A stretch of DNA of 64,000 nucleotides from DATFVJ01 sp963727015 (GCA_963727015.1 CAVSEV010000012.1:62001-126000), one strand, 5' to 3'; positions 33,372-42,833 are shown, counted from the stretch's first letter. The notes: generated by a model not told the origin, from the letters alone. A program made the numbers and translations.

Positions 33372-33578
33372 GTGGTTTGCACGATCGCTGGCCCGGATGT
33401 GCTGACCCGGGCGGAGACGGCGCAGGTGCTCGGCATCCATCCGAGCACGGTCTCTCGCTGGGCCGATAGCGGGCTCCTGCCCCACATTCGTACGCCATCG
33501 GGTGAGCGCCGCTACCGCAGGGGCGACGTGGAAGAGCTGCTCAACCGGCGCCGCCCCTGCCAGCTGGATCGAGCGTGA
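33372..33578 (+). CDS. Excisionase-like helix-turn-helix protein
   Basis: 68 aa, GTG start at 33372. VLTRAETAQVLGIHPSTVSR, WADSGLLPHIRTPSGERRYR and GDVEELLNRR form a MerR/HTH_17 type DNA-binding domain with a wing. Proteins of this size and fold serve as excisionases (Xis) or small regulators in AICE-type elements. Together with the short GntR gene and att-like tRNA halves it marks the rest of an integrative element. It converges on the kinase gene, with 7 bp between the stops. Confidence 0.75.
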   Translation: MVCTIAGPDVLTRAETAQVLGIHPSTVSRWADSGLLPHIRTPSGERRYRRGDVEELLNRRRPCQLDRA

Positions 33579-33585
33579 AAGCAGA

Positions 33586-34500
33586 TCAAGGGGCTGAGCC
33601 ATCAGCAGGGCGGACCGCGGACCGCCAGTTGGACTTCATAGCCGGTCGTGCCGGTGGACCCGGGGTGCTGTGGCGCACTGCGGACGAGGGCGGCGGGATC
33701 GAAGCGCGCGCCCGCACGGCGGCGGCCGCCCACGCGATGCCCGCGGCTGCCGCCTCGCCGAGGGTGCGGCCGGCCGCGACCTGGTGGAGGAACGCGGCGG
33801 CGAAGGCGTCTCCGGCACCTGTGGTATCGACGGCGGTGACCGGTTCCGCGGGGTAGACGGCCGAGCCGTCGCGGTGGTGCACGACCACGCCGTCGGCGCC
33901 TTTGGTTACCACGACCGCGCGCACCGTCCGGGCCGCGGCGCAGACGCGGCCGCCCGGATCGTGACCGCCGTACTGGTCGTCGGATCCGATCACATAGGTG
34001 ACTGGCAGGCTGGCGGCCAGTAGCGGCGGCGGAACGGTGGCGACAATGGCGCCGCAGGCGATGAGCTCGGTCATCGCGGGGAGGAATTCATCGTGCCAGG
34101 CGGCGAAGTAGACCACGTCGCCAGCGCGGGCCTGCGAGGCCGGGACCGCGATGGTGTGCAGCAGGCCGGGGTGGATGCCGATGATGGTGCGTTCTGCGGA
34201 TGGTTCGACCAGGATGACGACCTCGGAGGTGTGCGCGCCGCGTACGTGCACGAAGCGCGTGTCAACGCCGGATGCGGCGAGTACCGCCAGCAGCCGGGCG
34301 CCGGGCTCGTCATCGCCGACGTAGCCGGCCATGTGAACCTCGGCGCCGGTACTGGCCAGCGCGATGGCGGCGTTGGCGCCCGCACCTCCGGGCCGTCCGC
34401 GGGCGCCGCCGGCTTGCACGAAACCGCCGCTGGGCGGCAGCCGGGGCACGTCAAGGACGCGGTCCCACGCGATCGGGCCGATGACCCAGAAGTCAGCCAT
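33586..34500 (-). CDS. PfkB/ribokinase-family sugar or nucleoside kinase
   Basis: 304 aa, ATG at 34498-34500, overlapping the end of the upstream ADP-ribosylglycohydrolase gene by 8 bp. MADFWVIGPIAWDRVLDVPR is the N-terminal strand. GGAGANAAIALASTGAEVHM, AGYVGDDEPGARLL and VVVTKGADGVVVH follow, and the C-terminal signature AVDTTGAGDAFAAAFLHQ supplies the catalytic Asp and anion hole GAGD. The family phosphorylates ribose, fructose-6-P or nucleosides. Coupling to an ADP-ribosylglycohydrolase suggests processing of ribose or ADP-ribose released by that domain, but this is inference. The last about 35 residues (SSAVRHSTPGPPARP...) look non-conserved. Confidence 0.85.
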   Translation of the reverse strand: MADFWVIGPIAWDRVLDVPRLPPSGGFVQAGGARGRPGGAGANAAIALASTGAEVHMAGYVGDDEPGARLLAVLAASGVDTRFVHVRGAHTSEVVILVEPSAERTIIGIHPGLLHTIAVPASQARAGDVVYFAAWHDEFLPAMTELIACGAIVATVPPPLLAASLPVTYVIGSDDQYGGHDPGGRVCAAARTVRAVVVTKGADGVVVHHRDGSAVYPAEPVTAVDTTGAGDAFAAAFLHQVAAGRTLGEAAAAGIAWAAAAVRARASIPPPSSAVRHSTPGPPARPAMKSNWRSAVRPADGSAP

Positions 34501-37500
34501 AGGCGGCGCGCCTCGCCTCCCGCAGGCCGGTGGCGAGGCGGTCCAGCTCCGCGGCGGGCGGGAGCATGACGTGATCAAGCCATCCGATCGTCACGCCGGC
34601 GCTGCGGCAGCCCAGAATGCCTCCCGTGATCGCAGCCACGGTGCCGGTGTCCCCGCCCAGGCTGACCGCGTACCGCATCGCCCCGCCCAGGTCATCCCCG
34701 CACGCCGCCAGCACATGCACGACCGCGGCGAGGGTCTCCGCCGCATCCAGGGTCACCCCGGCCGGGCCCGGCCGCCAGCTCCCGTCCGCAGCGGCCCGCG
34801 CAGTCCGAAGCCAAACGGCTGCCGCGGGGCAGGCGCGCAGCGCATGTTCGAGTTCAGCGAGCGCGACGGTGATCAGTTCTCCTGCCGGGCAGCCCTCCAC
34901 CGCGTAGGACGCCATGGCGGCGATCGCGCACGCGGCGGCCGATGCCACCGGCGCGCCGTGGGTGACCCGCGTCAGCCGGGTGACCACCTCGCGGCGCCGG
35001 TCCGCCCGGGTGGCGGGGATCGCCCACCCCGCGGGCACGATCCGCATCAACGCCCCGTTGGTATCCCCGCTGATGGCATGGATCTGCCCGCTGGCGCGGT
35101 ACCGGGCGACCGCGGCACTGGTGGTCGGCCCGGCGCCACGCATCGCGGGCAGCTCCCGCGACAGCTCGTCCAGGAACTCCCGCTCACCGGCCCGGCCGCC
35201 GGTGGCCAGCAGATGGCGGGCCACCAGCAGCAGCTGCGCCGTGTCATCGGAGGTGGCGCCGCGCGGCCAGCCGCCCCGCGCCGGCACCGCGGTCACCTGA
35301 TCGGGGTCGATCTGGCTGGGCGGCCGTCCCTCCCAGGGCACCCCGAGGGCATCCCCGGCGGCAAACGCGGCCAGGCCGGCCCGGAACCGTCCGGCCGGCG
35401 GCACATCCTGGCCGGGGAACAGCCGGTACAGCACGCGGAACCCGCCGGTTTCGATCGCCGTGCGCGCCTGGTCCGCGAGCCCGACCGCGTCGACGCAGCG
35501 GTCCTGCCGGCGTGCGATGCGGGCCAGCGTGAGCCGCGCGGAGGCGACATCATAGGGAGTGCCGTGGCGCCGGAACCCGTCCAGCGCCGCACTGGTGAGC
35601 TGGGCGGCGTCATCCAGCCGCCGCTGGGCGATCCGGCAATCTGCCCGCGCGTGCGTGATTTTCGCGGCGAGCAGATGCTCACCGAGGCTGCCAGCGGCCT
35701 GCGCCGCCTCGTCGAGAGCGCGGTCGGCCTCGCCGGTCCGGCCGAGCCCGCAGTAGGCCTTACCGATGCCGTGCAGCGACTGCGCCGCGCCGCGGGCGTC
35801 CTCCGCACCGTGGCGGATCCGCAGTGCCTGCTGCTGGCGACCCAGCGCGGCCGGCCAGTCACCGGTGGCCTCGCTGATCAGCGCCGCGTTTTGCAGCAGC
35901 GCCGCCAGCAGCGTCTGGTCTTGGCCGGGCTCGGGCATGCGCTGCAAGGTGGTGAGCGCCTGGCCGACCAGCCCCGTCGCCACCTCGACGTTGCCGGAGA
36001 AGTACTCGATCTCCCCCAGCAGGTTGTCCCACCGGCACATTCTGGTGGCGTCCGCGGCGGCGCGCGCCATCTCCAGCCCGTCGGCCGCGTGCCCGCGGGC
36101 GTCGCCGAAACGCCCCAGATACAGCTCGATCTCCGCCAGCCGGAACAAGAAGCCCTCCCGCGCCGGCCCGCTCACCTGGCCGAGCGCGGCGCTCGCGAGA
36201 TCCTCCGCACGGGCGAAGTCGCCGCGCACGAACGCCAGCTCGGACCGCAGCAGCGTGGCGTGCGCCGACCCGCCAGGCAGCGAGTCCAGCAGCGCCTCCG
36301 CCTCCGCCCACTGGCCCAGCCCGATGTCCGCGCGGGCGACCCGGTAGGTGAACCGGCTGCGGTCGGCTTCACCGGCGGGCAGGCCGGCCAGCAAGGTGAT
36401 CATTGCCCGGCACCGGTCGTAGCGGCCGGCCGCCAGGCACTGGTCCATGCTCGCCACCCACCCGGCGGCTGCGGCGGCGGGGTCGAGCTGCCCGGCGTGG
36501 TAGATCTGCTCCAGCCGCGCGGTGAAGTCACCACCCGCGGCCAGGGCCCGGTACCGCTGCTCCAGCGTCTGGTGGGCGCGGCGGATGCTGTCCGGCCGTG
36601 CGCTGCGCAGCGCCCGGCGCAGCAGCTGGTGCATCGTGCAGGGATCCTCGTGCACCCGGTCAGGGCCGGCGGTGCTGCCGGTGGCCGGCGAGATGAACGA
36701 AAACGCGACCAGCCGGGCGAAGTCGCTGCGCTCATGCCGGAAACCCAGCTGCCCGCCCAGATAGCCGAACGTGCGGTAGCTGAACGACCGGCACGCGCTC
36801 AGCGCCAGGATGCCGTACTCCACCTCAGGCGGCACCCACGCCAGCAGCCGCCGCGCCAGCTCAAGCTCCTTGCCCGCCAGCTCACCCGACTGGGCGAACG
36901 ACGCCGGGTCAACCCGCCCGCCCCGGCGCCCGGCTGCCAGCGCCACATCCGCGCACAGGCCAAGGAAATACGGGTGCACCTCACCCGCGCCCACCGACGC
37001 GTACCGCGTCAGCGCCAGCCGCAGCGCCTGGTCATCGACACCGGCGTGCTCCAGGTACGCCAGCCCATCGGCGGTGGCCAGATGGCCCACCGGCGACCAC
37101 TCCACAAAGGCATCCGGGATCGCCGCGACCGGCGCGGCCGCCCACGGCGGCCGGGTCCGCCCGGCCACCACCGCCACCACCCCCGCCGCCAGCGGCAGAT
37201 GACCCAGCAGGCTCCGCAGCCACTCATCACGCATCAGATAGTCGGCGTGCAGCAAGGTGCCGGGATCGGCGATCGCCTCGCCGAAAAACGCCTCATGGGT
37301 GTCGAACAACAACACCACCCGGCGGTGCCTGGCCTTCTCCCCCACCGCGCCAGCCCAGATCCGCGGCGAACAGCCGCGGCAGCTGGCAGACCAGGTCCGG
37401 CTCCGGCGCCAGCGACAAGATCTCCTGCGCATCAGCCTTCGGCAGCCGGCGCTGCACCCGCCGCCGGGTGAACACATCATCCAGCCGCTTATCCAGCGCG

Positions 37501-38081
37501 CCGAACAGGTCCTGGCCCACCTGCATCACCTGGACCGGCAACAGCGCATCAGCCACGTCCAGCGCAAGCCCGATCTCCCCGCGCGAGAACAGTTCCGGCA
37601 ACCGCCGGCCCAGATCAAACCCCAGCTTGTGCAGATAGGTGACCGCCGCGAAATCAAACCGCGGCGTGGCGATCCGGTACCGGGCCAGCTGCTGCTTAAG
37701 CATGAACAACGCCGAAAAACACTCCTGCGGGCGGTTCTCCCCCACCGGGCGGGCACCGAAATCGATCCGCGCCACCGGCACCTTCGCAGGCTTCGCGATC
37801 CCGCCTAACTCGGCGGGCACCTCCGCCTCGGGCAGGCGCCGTACTCTATCCCACTCCCCCGGCGGCAGCCGCACGCAGCACCGCGCCGCCAGATACCGCA
37901 ACAGCAGCGACTTGCCGTTACCCCCCAAGCCATACAGGAACAGCAGCCGCCGCGGCGGCGGATCATCGTTGATCAGCGACAGGAAATGCGCGATGACCTC
38001 GAACCGGTCGCAGAACAACTCCAGCGAGCGGTCATGCGCCACGGCGGACTGCGCCCCGCCGGTCTCCTCGAAGATCGACAC
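34493..38081 (-). pseudogene. STAND ATPase-TPR-ADP-ribosylglycohydrolase, one frameshift
   Basis: From GTG 38081: Walker A in FLYGLGGNGKSLLLRYLAAR (residues 51-58), RIDFGARP, FSRGEIGLALDVADALLPVQ, RVQRRLPKADAQEIL. Near 37350 the reading moves frame (LFAADLGW, then WAGAVGEK) and continues with VVLLFDTHEAFFGE (Walker B), DEWLRSLLGHLPLA and a long TPR region (RAEDLASAALGQV, ALLQNAALISEATGDWPAAL). The last about 300 residues are an ADP-ribosylglycohydrolase fold: FRAGLAAFAAGDALGVPWEG, SDDTAQLLLVA, ISGDTNGALMRIVPAG and GGDTGTVAAITGGILG. In the last motif the second metal Asp of the usual DTDT is Gly. Total about 1195 aa. A single extra base breaks it; a sequencing error is possible because everything else is preserved. 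Likely a sensor ATPase controlling removal of ADP-ribose. Confidence 0.75.
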
Positions 38082-38601
38082 CAGTCCCCCGGTAGCCGTC
38101 GCACCTCATTGGCTCGCATCCGGTTTCTTTCAAACACATATCAAAACCGCGAATGCACGCAACAGCCCATTTTGCCCGATTCCAGCAACGCGCACCGGCA
38201 AATACACCCAAGGGTCAGGACCCAGCGAGGGGAACGGCACAGCGCCAGGTCATGACGTCAGCGCATCCGGCGGTCAGGCACGGCGGGGGAACATGCGATG
38301 GCGCCGCACGGTGCGATCGGTGCACGGCCGCGCAGACGTCCAGGCAGGCTGGCGCCCGCGGCCAGGAAGTGCCGAACCGGCTCGTTCATCAACGGCTCGC
38401 ACCGCTGGGCTGGCCCCAAATGTGCGCAGGAGCGCCGACTAGTCACGGGTTATCCCTGTCACCGGCCGCGCTGATCAAGCCGCGTGTGTTCAACGAAGAC
38501 AGACACCGAGGACCCGGCGTGTGACATCCGTCACTTCCGAGTGTCCACCAGGGCCGCGAATTGACGGCCGGTCCTGCCTACAACTGGCCTACAAATGATC
38601 A
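38082..38601. other. Upstream region of the STAND-ADPRH gene
   Basis: About 520 bp. The first 130 bp are AT-richer (TTTCTTTCAAACACATATC, 38126-38144), a likely promoter. The stretch near 38570-38600 (CCTACAA repeated) lies just before the tRNA terminator and may be part of an old att region. No gene supported. Confidence 0.45.
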
Positions 38602-38635
38602 ACGGCCTGATCGTCAGCTCTCACGATCAGGCCGT
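38602..38635 (-). terminator. Strong hairpin downstream of tRNA-Pro
   Basis: ACGGCCTGATCGT (38602-38614) and ACGATCAGGCCGT (38623-38635) pair perfectly over 13 bp with an 8-base loop. On the minus strand it follows the tRNA 3' end by 18 bp and fits a tRNA transcription terminator. Confidence 0.7.
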
Positions 38636-38653
38636 CTACCTGCGGTTTCTCGT

Positions 38654-38726
38654 CGGGACGGCGGGATTTGAACCCGCGACCCCTTGACCCCCAGTCAAGT
38701 GCCCTACCAAGCTGGGCCACGTCCCG
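38654..38726 (-). tRNA. tRNA-Pro (GGG)
   Basis: Complete 73-nt cloverleaf on the minus strand: acceptor CGGGACG/CGTCCCG, D-stem GCCC/GGGC, anticodon arm CTTGA-CTGGGGG-TCAAG with anticodon GGG, T-arm GCGGG-TTCAAAT-CCCGC. The 3' CCA is not encoded. A decayed tyrosine integrase lies 55 bp from its 5' end, so the gene has served as an integration site. Confidence 0.95.
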
Positions 38727-38779
38727 TACTGCGTTTCCGTGCTGTCGCGAGGTGCCGAGTAGCCTCACTTGTAGCCTAA

Positions 38780-39770
38780 CTCGCCTCCCGCGACGGGAAG
38801 AGCCTAGCAAAGGGCTCGACGTGATCGGCCGGATCGACACCCGATGCCAGCAGACGGCCTCGGTGACCGCGGTGGTCTTGTGGCCGGCGAGGTGGCTGGT
38901 CCGCTCAATCGACATCCCGCCGTCGCTGGGCAGGCTGACGAAGCTGTGCCGCAGCTCGCGCGGCGTCCAGCCACGGCCGATCCCGGCGGCCCTGGTGACC
39001 TTGATGAATCCGCGCCGGACATTGTGGTGGTCGAGCTGCGTGCCAGGCATCCGAGCTGAACACCAGGCCATGGTCCTGCCACTGCGTTCCCGCCACGACC
39101 CGGTCACGGGCCTGCCGGAGCCTGAGCGCCTCAAGGGCCCCGACCGCGAGCGGCGGGAGCGCCAGCCGACGGCGGCTCTTTCTCGGGCTTCAGCACCCCG
39201 CCGACCCGCACCGACCGGATGATGGAGATGGACGGCGGGACGGGGGGCCGCGGCGGGCTGGCCAGTCAGGTCCACGTCGTCCCACGCCACAGGGCGCAGC
39301 TCCTCGGTGCGGGCGCCGCACAGCAGGGACACCACGATGTAGGCGTGCAAGCGGGTCCCGGCCGCGGCGTCGAGCCGGCCACGGCCTGGGCCAGCGTCAG
39401 TGACTTGCTCGGGGCGCCCCCGCCGACCGGTGACCCCCAGGTCAGCCAGCCTTGACCGCGCCGGCGACGTTCTTTACGACCAGGTGTCATCGGCATGGTC
39501 GATGGCGCGCTCCAGGATCTGATGGACCAGCGCAGCGACCGGGCCGACAACTGGGGCGCCAGCGCCGACAGCGCCGCCTCGACATCGCGCTTGGTCAAGT
39601 CCCTGAGCATGACCCGGCCGAACCTGCGCCGCAGGTGCGCGGCCATGTTCGTGTAGCACTCGCGGGTGGCGGGGCTCTTCCCGGTGAGGCAGTCCGCCAG
39701 CCAGTCGTCGAGGCACCTCCCGAACGGGTAGGTGCACGAACGCTCATACCGCCAGGTGTCCCGCATTGGG
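38780..39770 (-). pseudogene. AICE/phage-type tyrosine integrase, frameshifted
   Basis: From about 39770: FGRCLDDWLADCLTGKSPAT and LRRRFGRVMLRDLTKRDVEA (core-binding domain), HQILERAIDHAD in a second frame, KSLTLAQA, then HAYIVVSLLCGARTEELRPV (first catalytic Arg region), VRRGFIKVTRAAGIGRGWTP, RELRHSFVSLPSDGGMSIE and HLAGHKTTAVTEAV. The expected VYR with the nucleophilic Tyr reads VCW. Several frameshifts and the missing Tyr show it is dead. It belongs to the same family as the fragment at 3.1-3.3 kb. Confidence 0.8.
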
Positions 39771-39799
39771 ATCGCTCGCGAGCGCCAGAGTAGCCCGCC

Positions 39800-39975
39800 G
39801 AGTGCCGTGGCATCGGTGGTCGGCCGCGCCCTGACGACCCGCCGACCGCGAGCGCGGTACCTGGTCGGCAAGGATGCACGACGGCTGGCCCTCCTTTCCG
39901 CCCTGCTCCCGACCCGGCAACTTGACGCTCTGCGCCGCGCGATCTTCGGCCTGCCCGCCCGCGTCGGGCGCCACG
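39800..39975 (+). pseudogene. Short-chain dehydrogenase C-terminal remnant
   Basis: Plus strand: VASVVGRALTTRRPRARYLV, GKDARRLALLSALLPTRQLD, ALRRAIFGLP. This matches the end of actinobacterial SDR oxidoreductases (RPRTRYLVGxDA ... LLPxRxLD). The catalytic YxxxK and Rossmann parts are missing, replaced by the integrase remnant. It fixes the right edge of the island at about 39.79 kb. Confidence 0.6.
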
Positions 39976-40016
39976 GCCCGGCCATGACACCCCGCGTGCC
40001 GGCGCCACCCGCAGGC

Positions 40017-40105
40017 TTATCGCCACCCGCCGGCACCGGCCCCACCCACCGGCACCGGCCCCACCCACCGGCACGGCGCCACCCACCGGCACGGCGCCAC
40101 CCGCC
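40017..40105. repeat. GC-rich 17-18 bp tandem repeat upstream of aroG
   Basis: Four to five imperfect units of CCACCCACCGGCACGGCG or CCACCCACCGGCACCGGCC lie just before the DAHP synthase start. This minisatellite occupies the place where promoter and leader would be expected. Confidence 0.7.
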
Positions 40106-40125
40106 CGCCGGGGGCCGCTAACCTG

Positions 40126-41481
40126 ATGCCTGTGTCTGCACGGTCAAATCTGGGTGATCTCGACGCCTGGCGAGCCCGGCCAGCCGGGCAGCAGCCCGAC
40201 TGGCCGGACGACGACGCGCTCCGTGCCGCGATCGACGAACTGGCCGGCCTGCCGCCGCTGGTGTTCGCTGGCGAATGCGACCAGCTCAAGGAGCGGCTCG
40301 CGGCGGTGGCACGGGGCGAAGCCTTCGTCCTGCAGGGCGGCGACTGCGCTGAGACCTTCGCGGGCTCGACCGCCGATAATGTCAGGACCAAGCTCAGGAC
40401 CCTGCTGCAGATCGCTGTCGTGCTTACCTACGCGGCCAGCGTGCCCGTCGTCAAGATCGGCCGGATGGCGGGGCAGTTCGCCAAGCCACGCTCCACCGCC
40501 ACAGAGACGCGCGCAGGCACCGAACTGCCCGCCTACCGCGGCGACGCGGTCAACGGCCTCGACTTCACCGCGCAGGCGCGGCGGCCGGACCCGCGCAGGC
40601 TGCTATCTGCCTACCATTACTCCGCCGCGACACTCAACCTCTGCCGCGCGTTCACCACCGGTGGCTACGCGGACCTGCGGCAGGTGCACGCGTGGAACCA
40701 GGATTTCGTCAGGCAGAGCCCATCCGGGCAGCGGTATGACCAACTGGCGGGCGAGATCGACCGCGCGTTGTCCTTCATGCGCGCCTGCGGCGCCGACCCC
40801 GAGGAGTTCCGCGCGGTCGAGTTCTACTCCAGTCACGAGGCGCTGCTGCTCGACTACGAGCGCGCTCTCACCAGGATCGACTCGCGCACCGGCCTTCCCT
40901 ACGACGTCTCGGCGCACTTCCTGTGGGTCGGCGAGCGCACCCGCGACGTCGGCGGCGCACACATCGAGTTCGCCAGCCGCATCCGCAATCCGGTCGGAGT
41001 CAAGATCGGCCCCCTAACGACTCCGGCGGATCTTCTCGCCCTGATCAACCGGCTCAACCCTGAGCGTGAGCCCGGCAGGCTGACACTCCTCACGCGCATG
41101 GGCGCGAAACTCGTGCGGGACGCGCTGCCACCGTTGATCGAGGCGGTCACCACGAGCGGCGCGCCGGTCGCCTGGGTCTGCGACCCCATGCACGGCAACA
41201 CCTTCGAAGCGCCGAGCGGCCACAAGACCCGGCGATTCGACGACGTGCTTGCCGAGGTGGCCGGCTTCTTCGAGGTACACAGCGAACTTGGCACCCATCC
41301 GGGCGGGATCCATATCGAGTTCACCGGCGACAACGTCACCGAGTGCGTCGGCGGCAGCCACGAGATCGCCGAGGAGCATCTGCACCAGCGCTATGAGACC
41401 GCTTGTGACCCGCGCCTCAACCGCAGCCAGTCCCTCGACCTCGCCTTCATGGTCGCCCGCATCTACCGTCAGCTCCCCTAA
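40126..41481 (+). CDS. aroG: Class II 3-deoxy-7-phosphoheptulonate (DAHP) synthase
   Basis: 451 aa. Catalyses condensation of phosphoenolpyruvate and erythrose-4-phosphate, the first step of the shikimate pathway. Class II hallmarks: FVLQGGDCAETF, VVKIGRMAGQFAKPRS, FYSSHEALLLDYERALTR, SAHFLWVGERTRDVGGAHIE, NPVGVKIGPLT, WVCDPMHGNTF, GGIHIEFTGDNVTECVGG and the Cys/His/Glu/Asp metal ligands these contain. Length is normal for the family. Start ATG 40126; the leader holds a GC-rich tandem repeat and no strong ribosome site. It stands alone here, while tyrA and aroH of the same aromatic pathway lie 8 kb away. A MITE-like repeat begins 5 bp after its stop. Confidence 0.95.
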   Translation: MPVSARSNLGDLDAWRARPAGQQPDWPDDDALRAAIDELAGLPPLVFAGECDQLKERLAAVARGEAFVLQGGDCAETFAGSTADNVRTKLRTLLQIAVVLTYAASVPVVKIGRMAGQFAKPRSTATETRAGTELPAYRGDAVNGLDFTAQARRPDPRRLLSAYHYSAATLNLCRAFTTGGYADLRQVHAWNQDFVRQSPSGQRYDQLAGEIDRALSFMRACGADPEEFRAVEFYSSHEALLLDYERALTRIDSRTGLPYDVSAHFLWVGERTRDVGGAHIEFASRIRNPVGVKIGPLTTPADLLALINRLNPEREPGRLTLLTRMGAKLVRDALPPLIEAVTTSGAPVAWVCDPMHGNTFEAPSGHKTRRFDDVLAEVAGFFEVHSELGTHPGGIHIEFTGDNVTECVGGSHEIAEEHLHQRYETACDPRLNRSQSLDLAFMVARIYRQLP

Positions 41482-41485
41482 GCAT

Positions 41486-41655
41486 GTCCCGTGGATCTTG
41501 GTGGATGGGGCGGTGATCCAGTCGGCGATCGGCAAGGTGGATGAGGAGCCGATAGCCGAGCTATCGGCGACGACGACAGTGCCGTCCTCGACCCCGGCCG
41601 CCCGTCTGGGGTCGTGGGCGGGCGGCACTGCCGCGCTGCCAAAGATCCACGGGAC
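41486..41655 (-). repeat. MITE-like dispersed repeat, copy 1
   Basis: 170 bp bounded by inverted repeats GTCCCGTGGATCTTGG and its inverse (GTCCCGTGGATCTTTG). It has a central palindrome CGATAGCCGAGCTATCG and no transposase gene. Copy 2 (62445-62615) is clearly homologous end to end in the opposite orientation, and a partial copy lies near 52776-52840. Compact size and terminal repeats fit a non-autonomous element. Confidence 0.7.
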
Positions 41656-41669
41656 GCCCTGGCCGCGCC

Positions 41670-42668
41670 GGAAGGCTGGGATCTGTGCAAGCCTCATAGA
41701 CCTCATGCCGAGGCGGCAAGAGCTTTTGATCGGCAGCCGCGGCCGGGCGCGCCCTGCCGCGAGCGAGTGCTCGATGGCGGTAATGACCGCACCCGGTTGG
41801 TAGCGAACCTGCTGCGGGGTGAAATGCAGTAGCAGGATGCCGTGCGCGGTCATCGCGACGTGGCGGGCCAACGTGCGTTGCCACTCGTCGGGCGAAAGAT
41901 GCCATTCGCGGGAGTCGACCTCGGCGGCGACGCCAGCGTCGGGCCACCAGGCGTCAGGACTGGCAAGGAAGGCGCCCGTACTGACGTAAAGGCGCGCGTT
42001 GAACATGGGAACAGGCAGGCCAGCCTTCCTTATGACATCCCGCAGATCAGCCTCAGCGGCGGACCGGATTCCGTCGGCCATCTCCGCCAACGCCCGGCGC
42101 AGCGGTGCGGAGCCTCGCCAGGGCCCCTCGCGTAGCTCGCGGATCAGCAGGTTGAGCGGGCAGCGCCGGGCCTGCACCGCGGACGCGACAAGCGCGCGCA
42201 CGCCGCGCAGGTCCTCCGTGACACGCGCGGCGTCAGCCACCGCACGCGCCACCATGGCGTAGTCGCGAGCTCCGATCACGACCACCTGGCCGGGCATCCG
42301 GGCAGTCCGGTGGATTCGGGCGAAGCTGACGCTTGAGCGCTTGCGGATGACCGGTATCAGGACGTCGACGATCCCGGTGCCGGCTGCCCGCACTCCCTGG
42401 CGGTCCAGGGCCGCTGGCCCTGTGATCACGCTGCCAGTTCCGGCGTACAGCAGCGCGGCCATCTCCTGCTGATCTGGGGTGGGCGTGCCCGTGAGGGCCA
42501 GGTACACACCCGGGAGCAGCCGCTGCCACGGCCCATCAGCCCGCAGCGGTGTTTCAGCATGTCACGGGTCATCCCGCCCGCCAGCGCCTGCTGGCGCGCG
42601 ATGACCTGTTGCTGCTTCCGCAACGTCACCGCTAATGCCGCCTGGACGTGACTGGTTGTGGCCCTCAT
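41670..42668 (-). pseudogene. Hypothetical protein with AbiEi-like N-terminus and DUF559/Vsr-like nuclease fold, frameshifted
   Basis: From 42668: ALAVTLRKQQQVIARQQALA, GGMTRDMLKHR (HTH-like), then one base is missing near 42540 and the second frame continues LRADGPWQRLLPGVYLALTG, SVITGPAALDRQGV, RIHRTARMPGQVVVIGARDY and AEADLRDVIRKAGLPVPMFN. It ends WWPDAGVAAEVDSREWHLSP and HGILLLHFTPQQVRYQPGAV, a DUF559-like endonuclease-type core. The family is common in actinobacteria and of unknown function. The natural stop seems lost to the adjacent MITE: the frame stays open through the repeat and antisense to aroG down to 41014. Confidence 0.65.
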
Positions 42669-42833
42669 GACCGCAGCGTGTCACCAGGGGACGACAATTC
42701 CGCGCAGCGCCTTCCCCGCAGGTGTCGTGGTTGGCTTGTAGGGGGCGCTGGAGCGCCACCAAGGGGCCAACCACGATCCAGTGACGCCGCCGGACATGGG
42801 CGTGACACGCAGCGGCAGCCGTTCAGGATCAGG

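Noticed and set aside
34364..37471. 1035-codon plus-strand open frame
   Set aside because: Antisense to the TPR-ADP-ribosylglycohydrolase gene, with Arg/Pro/Gly-rich composition typical of high-GC shadow frames and no domain.
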